Position numbers and translations under genes: made by a program. A stretch of 52,301 bases of DNA. Origin: Bacteroidales bacterium. Lineage in GTDB: Bacteria > Bacteroidota > Bacteroidia > Bacteroidales > Lentimicrobiaceae. Where the stretch lies: contig JAEUTG010000039.1 of NCBI GenBank assembly GCA_016788045.1, forward strand, positions 1-52,301. Reading direction: 5' to 3'. Shown piece after piece: positions 8,484 through 17,282 of this stretch. How positions within the stretch are numbered: the stretch's first letter is position 1; every line of letters starts with the position of its first letter. The notes beneath the pieces were generated by a model. The model searched no databases. It had not been told where the DNA came from and saw nothing but the letters and a program-made list of their open reading frames with translations.

Positions 8484-8491
8484 CAAAGCTA
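8484..8491 (-). promoter_or_regulatory. Predicted -7 element (TAGCTTTG) for the gene at 8386
   Basis: On the minus strand the sequence reads TAGCTTTG, matching the Bacteroidota -7 consensus TAnnTTTG. Transcription would start near 8477, leaving a leader of about 90 bases. No clear -33 TTTG is seen. Confidence 0.45.
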
Positions 8492-8534
8492 AGGTTTCTA
8501 TCGGCTTTGAAACCGGAAAGAGGTTTAAAAAAGG

Positions 8535-9026
8535 TTAATTTCCCGGCTTCACGCTGCAAATGATCACCACATAGTTCTTTCCCGACTTACGTGCGCATTT
8601 GGGACAGGTAGTGTACCACATAAACCATCGGTCAATCGTGAGTCCTTTTTCAGAAACGGCTTTTTTGTAATCCTCCGACCATTGACCGGTCTTGCTGAAC
8701 TTCCCTTCATACACCCGGCTGTAATAGCGTCCTGAAAAGGTTTGGTTTTCGGCGTTCCCGATCTGCTTGTTTACGGCAAGATACACATCCATATTCCAGC
8801 GCGATGTATGGTCAGAGAGGCAGAGGTAGTCGGGCATTTCACCAGCGGCTTCCTCAACTTTGCCCATAATCCTTCGCATAACGCTGCCGAAATTAAGGGG
8901 CATGAAAAAGAATGTCCGCACCTGATCGCGGATAAAAAGTTTCCCGTTCCATTCGTGAAACCGGTCGTGCCAGGGTTCCGGGTTAAATGGCGGGCAGCAT
9001 ACGGGGTCCTGTTTGATTGTTTCCAT
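8535..9026 (-). CDS. Conserved-type hypothetical protein with a CPKC motif
   Basis: The 163-residue, probably cytosolic protein opens with a Cys-Cys-Pro-Pro motif (about residues 8-13) and has CPKC near residue 141, in the context YTTCPKCARKSGKNYVV. Paired cysteines suggest a metal or redox role, but this is inference. The centre is rich in aromatic residues (WNMDVYL, TFSGRYYSRVYEG). I do not recognise a named family. It starts 15 bases behind the M28 peptidase stop codon and is very likely cotranscribed with it. Confidence 0.7.
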   Translation of the reverse strand: METIKQDPVCCPPFNPEPWHDRFHEWNGKLFIRDQVRTFFFMPLNFGSVMRRIMGKVEEAAGEMPDYLCLSDHTSRWNMDVYLAVNKQIGNAENQTFSGRYYSRVYEGKFSKTGQWSEDYKKAVSEKGLTIDRWFMWYTTCPKCARKSGKNYVVIICSVKPGN

Positions 9027-9041
9027 GATGGTGAGGTTTGG

Positions 9042-10610
9042 TTACCGGATAATCTCCGACAGGTAAGCCACAAGCATACGGTTTGCCAGCTGCAGCACTG
9101 CTTCCATTTTATCGTGATCGGCTTTCGTGAAAACGTCGCCGGGTGTGTGATAATCCCGGTGAAATCCGGTAAAGAAACTCATCACAGGTATTTTCTTCAG
9201 GGAGAAAGCGGCATAATCGCTTCCTCCACCACCCGTTGTCTCCCACAGATCGAGGTTAAACGGACGGCTGAGGTACCTGTTCTCCCGGATGGCCATTTCG
9301 CGGAGATCGTTGGTCCCTTTAAGCATCCCGATGCTGAGGATGTTGCGGGATGTATCGGTTTCATCACTGCGTGAGATCATGTCGAAATTGAGATTCAGCA
9401 GTATTCCGGACTTTTTGAAATCGTGGTCGTTTACAAAGTACCGGCTCCCGAGATGGCCCTTCTCTTCACCGGCCCAGGCGGCAAACAGCAGGTTTACAGG
9501 AGGCTGGACACCCGATCGTTTCCAGGCAGCGGCCAGGGCCAGCATACCGGCTACCCCGGAGGCGTTGTCGTCGGAACCGTTGTAGATAAAACCATTACGC
9601 TCACCCAGGTGGTCATAGTGGGCACCGATAACCACAACGCGGCTGGTATCGGCACCCCGGATCAGGCCGAGGACATTCCGTCCTCTCAGGCGTTCTTCCT
9701 GAAAAGTGGCGGATAAATGAATCTGCCAGTTGTTGATTGGTCCCGGGGAATCTACCTTCCGGGCATCGCCGGTTTTTTCTGCTTCAGCGAACACCGCTAT
9801 GTCTGAACCCATGAGCAGGGCAGCAAGGCGCTGGCTGATGTAACATACCGGTATTTCAGGCTGGTCATCTGGCAGTGCCCATAAATGATCGGTGTAGGCA
9901 GGATAAGGGGATGGACTGCTTAAGAAAGCCGAGGTTTCCGGAACCTGGTTGCCTGATTCAGCAGAATATTCTGCAAGCTTTTTGTCGGAACAGATCACGA
10001 TCAGGGCCTTTGCTCCGTGGCTGAAGGCCTGGTTGCGCCTGGATTTCAGGCTTAACAGGCTTTCGTCAATCCCGGCTTCAGCAGATGCCGGGTCGGCCAG
10101 GGATGATTTTCCAAGTGATGGAAAACCATCGAGTATCAGCACCACAGAACCCTCAACTTTCAGTTTATGGTAATCGTCAATACCGGCTTCCGGCGCTACA
10201 ATGCCATAGCCGGCAAAAACCAGGGGCGCCCTAACCGAAATGTCGCTGGGACCGGCATCCATCACAAAATCGCGCCCCGGAACAAAGCTTCTTTCTGACA
10301 GGGATTTTCCGTCAGGAGTGGCTATGCGCAAACTGCTTCCGGCAGACTGATACCGAACAATGTCAAAGTCCTGAAAGTATCCGGCACCGTTACCAGGCTG
10401 AAGGCCCAGCTGAAGCATCTGTGAAAGCAGGTAGTCGGCAGCCATAAAACTCTCCCTGCTGCCGGCCTCCCGGCCCTGCATCCAGCCCGAAGAGAGGAAT
10501 CCCATCGGACCTGTAAAATCCTGTTTCACTGGCGCAGTCACCTGAATTTGCGAAAAAAGGGCAACCGACCATAGACAACCGGTTAGTGTAAGAAGCAGGA
10601 ATTTTCTCAT
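9042..10610 (-). CDS. Secreted M28-family metallopeptidase with PA-type insert
   Basis: This 522-residue protein has a signal peptide (residues 1-20). A protease-associated-like region spans about 115-270, followed by an M28 di-zinc aminopeptidase domain. Metal-site motifs are in order: GAHYDH (His331, Asp333), GSDDNASG (Asp347/348), WAGEEKGHLGS (Glu382/383), NFDMI (Asp410) and DYHTPGD (His488). All the residues expected for an active enzyme are present. It should trim N-terminal amino acids from peptides in the periplasm or outside the cell. The 163-residue hypothetical gene follows 15 bases downstream. The length is usual for PA-containing M28 proteins. Confidence 0.93.
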   Translation of the reverse strand: MRKFLLLTLTGCLWSVALFSQIQVTAPVKQDFTGPMGFLSSGWMQGREAGSRESFMAADYLLSQMLQLGLQPGNGAGYFQDFDIVRYQSAGSSLRIATPDGKSLSERSFVPGRDFVMDAGPSDISVRAPLVFAGYGIVAPEAGIDDYHKLKVEGSVVLILDGFPSLGKSSLADPASAEAGIDESLLSLKSRRNQAFSHGAKALIVICSDKKLAEYSAESGNQVPETSAFLSSPSPYPAYTDHLWALPDDQPEIPVCYISQRLAALLMGSDIAVFAEAEKTGDARKVDSPGPINNWQIHLSATFQEERLRGRNVLGLIRGADTSRVVVIGAHYDHLGERNGFIYNGSDDNASGVAGMLALAAAWKRSGVQPPVNLLFAAWAGEEKGHLGSRYFVNDHDFKKSGILLNLNFDMISRSDETDTSRNILSIGMLKGTNDLREMAIRENRYLSRPFNLDLWETTGGGGSDYAAFSLKKIPVMSFFTGFHRDYHTPGDVFTKADHDKMEAVLQLANRMLVAYLSEIIR

Positions 10611-10801
10611 AGATCAGGCAATGATTAAACGATTAAAGCAGAAAAAAATATCGGAAAGAGGTCATAAACTCCAGAGAGTTAAAGTTAGGAAAATATTGAA
10701 TCTGCGGAGAGGCTGCTGCAGAATCAACCAGAAAAATGTCCATATTTCAACCGCTTGAATCCCGGGAAATTGCGCTTTATGCTGATTTTCAAATAAAAAA
10801 G

Positions 10802-10831
10802 CTTGTGATGGTTAAATAATGATTACTTTTG
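10802..10831 (+). promoter_or_regulatory. Promoter of the cold-shock gene
   Basis: A -7 element TACTTTTG (10824-10831) is preceded 18 bases upstream by CTTG (10802-10805) at the -33 position, the Bacteroidota arrangement. The start point would be near 10838, giving a short AT-rich leader of about 23 bases before the ATG at 10861. Confidence 0.65.
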
Positions 10832-10860
10832 CCGGACAATTTTTAACAAAACAAACATCA

Positions 10861-11051
10861 TGAGTAAAGGAACAGTTAAATTCTTCAACGATTTGAAAGG
10901 ATTTGGATTTATTAAAGACAACGATTCTGACAAGGAGTATTTTGTACACGTATCGGGTCTTATTGACGAAGTAAGAGAAAACGACGAAGTATCTTTCGAT
11001 CTTGAAGAAGGAAGAAAAGGATTAAACGCAGTAAATGTTAAAGTAATTTAA
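10861..11051 (+). CDS. Cold-shock-domain protein (CspA family)
   Basis: The 63-residue protein is one cold-shock domain with both nucleic-acid-binding motifs: KGFGFI (RNP1, about residues 13-18) and YFVHVS (RNP2, about 27-32). Such proteins bind single-stranded RNA and DNA and act as RNA chaperones, melting structure in mRNAs. It is slightly short for the family (65-70 residues) but complete, ending in VNVKVI. It is a one-gene unit with its own promoter upstream and a strong terminator 28 bases behind the stop codon. The ATG sits at the line start around 10860-10861. Confidence 0.95.
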
Positions 11052-11078
11052 TATACTTACAGTTCATTTTTCCTGAAA

Positions 11079-11109
11079 AGCCCTGCAGACACTGCGGGGC
11101 TTTTTTTTT
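11079..11109. terminator. Bidirectional rho-independent terminator
   Basis: A 10-bp stem (AGCCCTGCAG paired with CTGCGGGGCT, one G-T pair) with a three-base loop is followed by nine T on the plus strand. It ends the cold-shock transcript. On the other strand the stem is followed by TTTTC and could also stop the efflux operon arriving from 11144. Confidence 0.9.
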
Positions 11110-11143
11110 GCACAACCGGAAATCATGACGGCTGCCGGGGATT

Positions 11144-12448
11144 TCAGAACGTCAGGCTGTTGGTAAGTTGCCGCAGCCCGATTTCGGCCGATTTGGCGGC
11201 ATATATCAGGTTGATAAGCTGATAGGCTGCCTGTTCATAGCTGCTCTGGGCGGCTTTTACATCGAGAATGGTGGCTTCGTTCAGGTGATATTTCTTCAGA
11301 ACCACATCCACCAGCCGGGCAGTCATGGCCAGGTTGCTGCGCTGCTCACCGATCAGTCTGACGGAGCTCTGGTAGGAAGCAAGGAGGTTAAGGGCGCTCT
11401 CGGTAAGGTTGTTGAGCACAACATCTTTCTCAAGACGGGCATTCAGCAGTCCGATTTCAGCAGTTTTCACGCGTGTATGCTGGACAAATCCGCTGAAAAC
11501 CGGTATCTGCAGCGCAATACCTGCATAAGGGCCATAGTTACGGGTAATGCGGAGGGCCCCCTTGCTGAAACTGTTGTTGTAGATGTCATAACCGGCGTTG
11601 AGTCTGAGTGAGGGATACCTTCCGGCCCTGTTTTCTTTCACCAGCATGGTACTGACCGAAACATCGGTATCGGCCGAGAGGTATTGAAGGTTTTTTTTCA
11701 GGCTGGCCATCACGGAATCGGGCTCTGACATCACACCGACAGCAATGGTATCGGTGAGTACAAAAGTGCTGGCGCCGATGTTGATCAGGTTCCGCAAGGT
11801 GTTCACACTCTGGCTGATCATCGTTTCCTGCAGCACCACCTGTTGCCTGGCTGAATTGAGATCGGTAGCAGCCTGAAGGTATTCCACAGCATCGGCCATG
11901 CCGATGTTTTTTCTGACTTCAGCAATGGCATATTTCTGTTCTGAAACCTCAAGAGACTGGCGGATGATTTTCAGGTAGTTCTGCTGGCGGATGATGTCGT
12001 AATAGCTTAGCATTACCCCGGCAACCACGGTCTGAATCTGCTGATTCAATGCGATTTCCCCGCGCGACTCAAGCAGGTTCAGGCGTTCGCGGGTCGCAAC
12101 GACCTTCAGCCCGCTGAAAAGGGTGATTCCGGCATTTACACCCAGACTCAGCGCGTTTTCACCGGTTCCCGTGACCGATGATTCACTCTGATCGTTTGTT
12201 TTCTGCCAGTTGTTGTTTTCCGACAACACATCACTGGCCGTAGCTGTAACAACGGGCATACCACCGGCCATCCCGAAGGTGTTTTCCTGGCGGAGAATTT
12301 CGAGATTGTTGCGGGCAATCCGTATGTCGAGGTTGCGCAGCAGGGCCGTATCAATGGCACTCCTGAGCGAGAGCGGGGTCTGGGCGACTGACGGCAGGCT
12401 GACAATGGCCGATGCCAGCAGGACAAGGTTGGTTACTAATCTTTTCAT
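11144..12448 (-). CDS. TolC-family outer-membrane efflux protein
   Basis: The 434-residue protein has a signal peptide (about residues 1-22) and two repeated outer-membrane efflux domains of long helices (for example LNLLESRGEIALNQQIQ and LNARLEKDVVLNNLTES). The family forms a trimeric channel through the outer membrane and a helical tunnel into the periplasm. It is the last gene of the marR-adaptor-RND operon, 59 bases behind the pump gene, and would provide the exit duct for that pump. The length is normal for the family in this phylum. Confidence 0.93.
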   Translation of the reverse strand: MKRLVTNLVLLASAIVSLPSVAQTPLSLRSAIDTALLRNLDIRIARNNLEILRQENTFGMAGGMPVVTATASDVLSENNNWQKTNDQSESSVTGTGENALSLGVNAGITLFSGLKVVATRERLNLLESRGEIALNQQIQTVVAGVMLSYYDIIRQQNYLKIIRQSLEVSEQKYAIAEVRKNIGMADAVEYLQAATDLNSARQQVVLQETMISQSVNTLRNLINIGASTFVLTDTIAVGVMSEPDSVMASLKKNLQYLSADTDVSVSTMLVKENRAGRYPSLRLNAGYDIYNNSFSKGALRITRNYGPYAGIALQIPVFSGFVQHTRVKTAEIGLLNARLEKDVVLNNLTESALNLLASYQSSVRLIGEQRSNLAMTARLVDVVLKKYHLNEATILDVKAAQSSYEQAAYQLINLIYAAKSAEIGLRQLTNSLTF

Positions 12449-12507
12449 CTCTGTTCGAATATCGTTGTACGCTTATTCCGTTAGCTCAGCACGGATTAAT
12501 CCCTGCA

Positions 12508-15500
12508 TCAGACTGTATCAAACTTTTCTAATGTTTCGTTTCCTTTAACTGCGCGTTTTCCAGAGAGGAAGGTATACACAGCCGGAATAATAAAAAGGGT
12601 GAGGATCAGGGAGAAAACGATGCCACCCACAACCACAATTCCGAGCGGTATCCGGCTGGTGGCTGCTGAACCGAGGCTAAGCGCAATGGGGAGAGCTCCG
12701 AGTGCGGTCGCGAGACTGGTCATCAATATCGGCCTCAGACGCAGCGAAGCGGCTTCGATGGCAGCTTCCCGGATGCCCATACCCTCTTCGCGCTTCTTGT
12801 TGGCAAATTCCACAATCAGAATCCCGTTCTTGGTTACCAGACCAATGAGCATAATCATTCCAATTTCGGAAAAGATGTTGAGGGTATGACCGAATATCCA
12901 GAGGCTGAGCATTGCCCCGGCAATAGCCAGCGGCACGGTAATCATGATGATGAGCGGATCGCGGAAACTCTCAAACTGAGCCGCCAGAATCATAAAAATG
13001 AGCAACAGGGCCAGCAGAAACGCGAAAGCTGTATTGGAGGAGCTTTCAGCATAATCACGTGAGGGGCCTGCCAGTGAAGTCTGAAAACTTTCATCCAGCA
13101 ATTCAGCAGCGATGTCCTGCATGGCTTTTACACCGTCGCCAATGGTCTTTCCTTCGGCCAGCGACGCCGAAATGGTAGCCGACTTATACCTGTTGTAGTG
13201 ATACAGTGACGGCGGATTGGCATTGGGCACAATGTTCACAACCGAAGCCAGGGAAATGTTATCACCCTTGTTATTGCGCACATAAAGGTTGGGAATGTCG
13301 TTGGGCTTCTGCCGGTCGGCCAGACTTACCTGACTGATGACTTCATACTGGCGGCCGTTCATGATAAAGTATGCCTGCCGGCGACCACTGAAAGCACTCT
13401 GCAGCACCTCTGCTACATCGGTCACGGTAAGTCCCAGTTCACGGGCCTTGAGGCGGTCAATGGTAATGTCAACTTCCGGCTTGTTGAATTTCAGGTTCAC
13501 ATCCACATTCTGAAACGTGGTATCGTTTCTGGCCTGTTCAAGAAAACGGGGAATCACCTCCCTGATTTTTTCGAAGTCCAGGTTCTGGATCACAAACTGA
13601 ACCGGAAGAGCACCGCGTGAACCCAGTCCGACAGAAATGGTTTGCTCTTCAACCGGGAAAATGCGTACGTTGTTGAAACGGCTGAATTTCATAGCCAGTT
13701 CACGGGCTATCTCACTCTGCGAACGATCGCGTTCATCAGCCGGCACAAATCCGATACGTCCGAATCCGCTGTTGACTCCGGTACTTGAAAAGCCGGGGAT
13801 GGCGGTAAACGAGAACTCCTCCTCGGGAATGGAATCCATCATGTAGTTGATCAGCAATGTTCCGGCTTCCATCATGTAAGGATAGCTCGCTCCTTCCGGA
13901 CCGATAATCTGCAGCCTTACGCTGGATTTGTCTTCGATGGGAGCTATTTCGCGCTGGAGGCTGGTACCGATGAAGTAAACAAGCCCCAGACTGATTGCCA
14001 CACCTACCCAGGCCACCCAGCGAACCCGGATAAACCTGGAAAGCAGGTTTTTATAGCCAAGTTCAAATCCGGTGAAAAACGGCTCGGTACGATCGTAAAA
14101 CCTGCCATGGCCTACGCCACGTTTGCTCAGGATCACATTCAGTACGGGGGTAATGGTAAGAGAAACAAACGAAGAAACCAGCACAGCCACCGCAAGTACA
14201 ACGCCAAACTCACGAAACAGGCTGCCTACAAAACCTTCGAGGAACAACACCGGAAGAAACACAATGGCCAGGGTTACAGAAGTGGAGATCACCACAAAGA
14301 AAATCTCTTTACTGCCTTCAATGGCTGCCTTACGGGCCGGCATCCCTTTTTCAATTTTCCTGAAAATATTCTCGGTAACCACAATCCCATCATCCACCAC
14401 CAGTCCGGTAGCAAGAATGATGGCCAGCAGAGTCAGGATATTGACCGAATACCCGAGCACATACATGATGAAAAAGGTGAAAATCAGCGATACCGGAATG
14501 TCAACCAGAGGCCTGAGGGCCATCAGCCAGTTACGGAAGAAAAGGAAAATCACCATGATAACGAGGAATATCGATAGCAGCAGGGTCTCCTGCACCTCCT
14601 TGAGCGATTTCCTGACATTGCGGGTGGTATCAATCAGGGTGGTAAAGGTAATGTCGCCCTTATTGGCTTTTTCAATCTCGGCAAGCCGTTTGTTGAATTC
14701 ATCAGAGATGCTGATGTAGTTGGCTCCTGGCTGAGGTGTGATGGCCACACCAACGGCACTGGTACCGTTAAGCTTCCAGCTCGATTCGTAATTCTGCGGG
14801 CCCAGTTCAACCGACGCAACATCTTTCAGTCTGACAATGCCTTCATCATCCGCGCGGATGATCAGATTCCTGAAATCGTCCTCAGTTGTCAGCTTGCCCA
14901 TCGCCCTGATGGTGAGTTCGGTTCTGTTTCCGTAAATTTTCCCTGACGGGATCTCAACATTCTCCTTGTTGAGTACCGCAGATAAGTCGTTGAAGGCGAG
15001 GTTGAAGGCATTCAGCTTGTCGGGATCAATCCAGATGCGCATAGCAGGCCGTTTCTGGCCGATGATGTTCACGGCACTTACTTCAGGAATGGTCTGAAAT
15101 TTATTCTGCAGCACATTCTCGGCATAGTCGCTCAGTTCTAACAAGCCCTTGCTCGGACTCTGCACAGCCATCAGGATGATAAAGTCACTGTTGGCATCGG
15201 CCTTTGATACTACCGGAGGAGCATCAATGTCCTGAGGCAGGTTGCGGGTGGCCTGGCTTACCTTATCGCGTACATCGTTGGCGGCTGCTTCGAGATCGGC
15301 ATCAACATTAAACTCAACGCTGATGAAACTGCGGCCTACCGAACTGGTCGACGATATGGTACGGATTCCCGGAATACCGTTGATTGATTTTTCAAGAGGT
15401 TCGGTAATCTGGCTCTCGATGATGTCGGCATTGGCTCCGGCGTAAGAAGTGCTTACTGTAATCATGGGGGGGTCGATGGCCGGAAATTCCCTTACCCCCA

Positions 15501-15594
15501 GAAAAGTGTATCCGATCACTCCGAGAAGCACCAGAAACAGGTTCATCACTGTAGCCAGAATCGGCCGGTTGACCGATAATTCAGATATATTCAT
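12508..15594 (-). CDS. RND multidrug efflux permease (AcrB/HAE1 family)
   Basis: The 1028-residue inner-membrane pump has the full RND layout: a first membrane helix at about 10-30, two large periplasmic loops, and two sets of membrane helices. The proton-relay pair Asp401-Asp402 (GLVVDDGIVV) and the Lys of the matching TM10 motif VTKNGILIV are present, so it should be active. It exchanges protons for export of drugs or other amphiphiles, taking substrate from the periplasm. It works with the adaptor gene 80 bases upstream and the TolC gene 59 bases downstream. Substrate range cannot be inferred. Confidence 0.95.
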   Translation of the reverse strand: MNISELSVNRPILATVMNLFLVLLGVIGYTFLGVREFPAIDPPMITVSTSYAGANADIIESQITEPLEKSINGIPGIRTISSTSSVGRSFISVEFNVDADLEAAANDVRDKVSQATRNLPQDIDAPPVVSKADANSDFIILMAVQSPSKGLLELSDYAENVLQNKFQTIPEVSAVNIIGQKRPAMRIWIDPDKLNAFNLAFNDLSAVLNKENVEIPSGKIYGNRTELTIRAMGKLTTEDDFRNLIIRADDEGIVRLKDVASVELGPQNYESSWKLNGTSAVGVAITPQPGANYISISDEFNKRLAEIEKANKGDITFTTLIDTTRNVRKSLKEVQETLLLSIFLVIMVIFLFFRNWLMALRPLVDIPVSLIFTFFIMYVLGYSVNILTLLAIILATGLVVDDGIVVTENIFRKIEKGMPARKAAIEGSKEIFFVVISTSVTLAIVFLPVLFLEGFVGSLFREFGVVLAVAVLVSSFVSLTITPVLNVILSKRGVGHGRFYDRTEPFFTGFELGYKNLLSRFIRVRWVAWVGVAISLGLVYFIGTSLQREIAPIEDKSSVRLQIIGPEGASYPYMMEAGTLLINYMMDSIPEEEFSFTAIPGFSSTGVNSGFGRIGFVPADERDRSQSEIARELAMKFSRFNNVRIFPVEEQTISVGLGSRGALPVQFVIQNLDFEKIREVIPRFLEQARNDTTFQNVDVNLKFNKPEVDITIDRLKARELGLTVTDVAEVLQSAFSGRRQAYFIMNGRQYEVISQVSLADRQKPNDIPNLYVRNNKGDNISLASVVNIVPNANPPSLYHYNRYKSATISASLAEGKTIGDGVKAMQDIAAELLDESFQTSLAGPSRDYAESSSNTAFAFLLALLLIFMILAAQFESFRDPLIIMITVPLAIAGAMLSLWIFGHTLNIFSEIGMIMLIGLVTKNGILIVEFANKKREEGMGIREAAIEAASLRLRPILMTSLATALGALPIALSLGSAATSRIPLGIVVVGGIVFSLILTLFIIPAVYTFLSGKRAVKGNETLEKFDTV

Positions 15595-15674
15595 AGTTAT
15601 GTAACGTCAATTTTTCTGCATCTCCATGCGTTTCCCACCTAAGTTTGTCACAAGGGATAGTGAATAACGGGGAT

Positions 15675-16709
15675 TTACCCGACAATTTTTCTGACTTTCA
15701 GTGGTGCTCCCGGACGGGTAAACAATACGCCGCTTACTACGAGGGTATCGCCTGCCTGAATACCGTTGCGGATTTCCACACCATTGCTGTTCCGGATTCC
15801 TGTCTCTACGTCAGTATACACCGCCTTGCCACTCTTCACCAGCACCACCTGATTCGACATGGCATCCGGGATTACTGCATTGGCCGGAACGACAACATTG
15901 CGCTGTGCACTGCTGAGGTAAACCTTAACAAAGGCTCCGGGATTCAGAACAGGATCGTTGATCAGTGCCCTGACTTTCAGATTCCGTGTTGAGGTATTGA
16001 TCTGTGGCTCAATGGCTTTTACCGTCGCCATAAACTTCCCTTCACGGCCTGTAGTTCTCACTTCAACGGTCTGACCAGGCTTAACCAGGCTGCCGTAAAC
16101 CTCCGGAACCGAAAAGTCAATCTTGATCCGGTCGGTGCGTTGAAGGGTCCCAATGAGGGTTGAAGGCGACACATAAGCGCCCTGACTAACCAGCCTCAGC
16201 CCAAGGGTTCCGGTAAACGGAGCCCTGATCACGGTTTTATCAATCTGGGCTTTCAGCACATCAATGTTGGCCCTGAACAGGTTGACCTGTGTGAGGGCTG
16301 CATCGTATGCAGCCTGATCCACACCATTTACCTCAAGTAACTGACTGAGACGATGCTCTGTTTTTTCGGCCAGTTCAAGCTGCACCTGCTGCTGCTTAAG
16401 CTGTGCCTGAAGATCAGCATCGTTGATACGGGCCAGCACAGTTCCGGCCTCAACCTGCGCACCATCGGGGATGCTCAGAAAAGTAAGCCGACCACTTACC
16501 TCAGGGCGAAGCTCAACCATATCCTCCGACAATACTGTCCCGTTTACCTCAATCTCTGCGCTGATGTCTGAAACCGCCGCAATCATTACATCCACCACCA
16601 CAGGAGGCCTTTCCTTGCCCGACTTGCCTTTATTCTCTTTTTTTCCCTTGCAGGATACCATTACCATTGCGGCCAACAGCAATGAACCCAGAAATACATT
16701 CAACCTCAT
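15675..16709 (-). CDS. RND efflux periplasmic adaptor (membrane fusion protein), lipoprotein
   Basis: The 344-residue protein begins with a lipoprotein signal ending MVMVSC (modified Cys20), followed by a Lys-rich tether. It then has the barrel-sandwich half EVSGRLTFLSIPDGAQVEAG (about 68-87), a short alpha hairpin (about 100-150), the second sandwich half TVIRAPFTGTLGLR, and beta-barrel and membrane-proximal domains. It bridges the RND pump and the TolC channel. Its start overlaps the marR stop codon by four bases (ATGA), which indicates translational coupling to the regulator. Confidence 0.94.
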   Translation of the reverse strand: MRLNVFLGSLLLAAMVMVSCKGKKENKGKSGKERPPVVVDVMIAAVSDISAEIEVNGTVLSEDMVELRPEVSGRLTFLSIPDGAQVEAGTVLARINDADLQAQLKQQQVQLELAEKTEHRLSQLLEVNGVDQAAYDAALTQVNLFRANIDVLKAQIDKTVIRAPFTGTLGLRLVSQGAYVSPSTLIGTLQRTDRIKIDFSVPEVYGSLVKPGQTVEVRTTGREGKFMATVKAIEPQINTSTRNLKVRALINDPVLNPGAFVKVYLSSAQRNVVVPANAVIPDAMSNQVVLVKSGKAVYTDVETGIRNSNGVEIRNGIQAGDTLVVSGVLFTRPGAPLKVRKIVG

Positions 16710-17155
16710 CGGATCAGTTTATTGTTTAAAATATTCTCTTTCAAAACGTTCATCATTCTATAAAGCGATGCCTGATGCTCTTTGCCCATTCCTGACAGGA
16801 CCTCCCTGTTGGTTTCATCAATGGCCTGTCTGATCGACGGAATGGATTGCACCGCTTTGGCTGTAAGCGCCAGGTAATGCTTCCGGCGGTCGTTGTGCCG
16901 GGTAACCTTCATGACAAATCCCTCCCTGGAAAGATAGTCGATGATGCGCGATACACTGACCTTTTCCGTTTCAAGCAATTCCGCCAGCTGCTGCTGGTTG
17001 ATTTCACCATTGTTGGCATGAATCAGCAACAAAGTATAGTAATACCTGTCGATACCCAGATGCAGCAGCTTCTCATTCAGCAACTGCAGGTAACCCTTAC
17101 CGAGCATCGAACAGATCCAGCCAAACGGTTGTTCGTCAAACGGAACATTCTTCAT
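16706..17155 (-). CDS. MarR-family regulator of the efflux operon
   Basis: The 149-residue protein is a winged-helix MarR regulator. The recognition region is INQQQLAELLETEKVSVSRI and the wing contains RHNDRRKHYLALT. MarR proteins are dimeric repressors released by small phenolic or drug-like ligands. It is the first gene of the operon and overlaps the adaptor gene. A perfect palindrome lies 39 bases upstream of its start, so it probably represses its own transcription together with the pump genes. Confidence 0.93.
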   Translation of the reverse strand: MKNVPFDEQPFGWICSMLGKGYLQLLNEKLLHLGIDRYYYTLLLIHANNGEINQQQLAELLETEKVSVSRIIDYLSREGFVMKVTRHNDRRKHYLALTAKAVQSIPSIRQAIDETNREVLSGMGKEHQASLYRMMNVLKENILNNKLIR

Positions 17156-17193
17156 GGCGTTCAGGTTTTCCGGCGAAAATACAACATAATTTC

Positions 17194-17216
17194 ATTAGTT
17201 AACATTGTTAACTAAT
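17194..17216. promoter_or_regulatory. Perfect palindromic operator, probable MarR site
   Basis: Two 10-base halves, ATTAGTTAAC and GTTAACTAAT, are exact reverse complements around a three-base centre ATT. The size and AT-rich make-up are typical of MarR operators. It lies upstream of marR where it would cover the promoter. No exact TAnnTTTG is seen nearby; TATTTTCG at about 17168-17175 on the minus strand is a near match. Confidence 0.75.
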
Positions 17217-17223
17217 TATTAAC

Positions 17224-17258
17224 AATACGACCGGATTCTCAACGAAGCCGGTCGTATT
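17224..17258 (-). terminator. Hairpin between the Asp-box gene and the marR operon
   Basis: Perfect 11-bp arms (AATACGACCGG at 224-234 and CCGGTCGTATT at 248-258) enclose a 13-base loop. It is 25 bases behind the stop codon at 17283. The following minus-strand sequence is T-rich but has no pure T run, so terminator function is probable, not certain. Confidence 0.6.
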
Positions 17259-17282
17259 GAGCAGTTCATCAAGGGAAATGGG

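Noticed and set aside
14107..14719. Plus-strand frames of 156-198 codons inside the RND pump gene
   Set aside because: They are antisense shadows of the well-supported pump gene.
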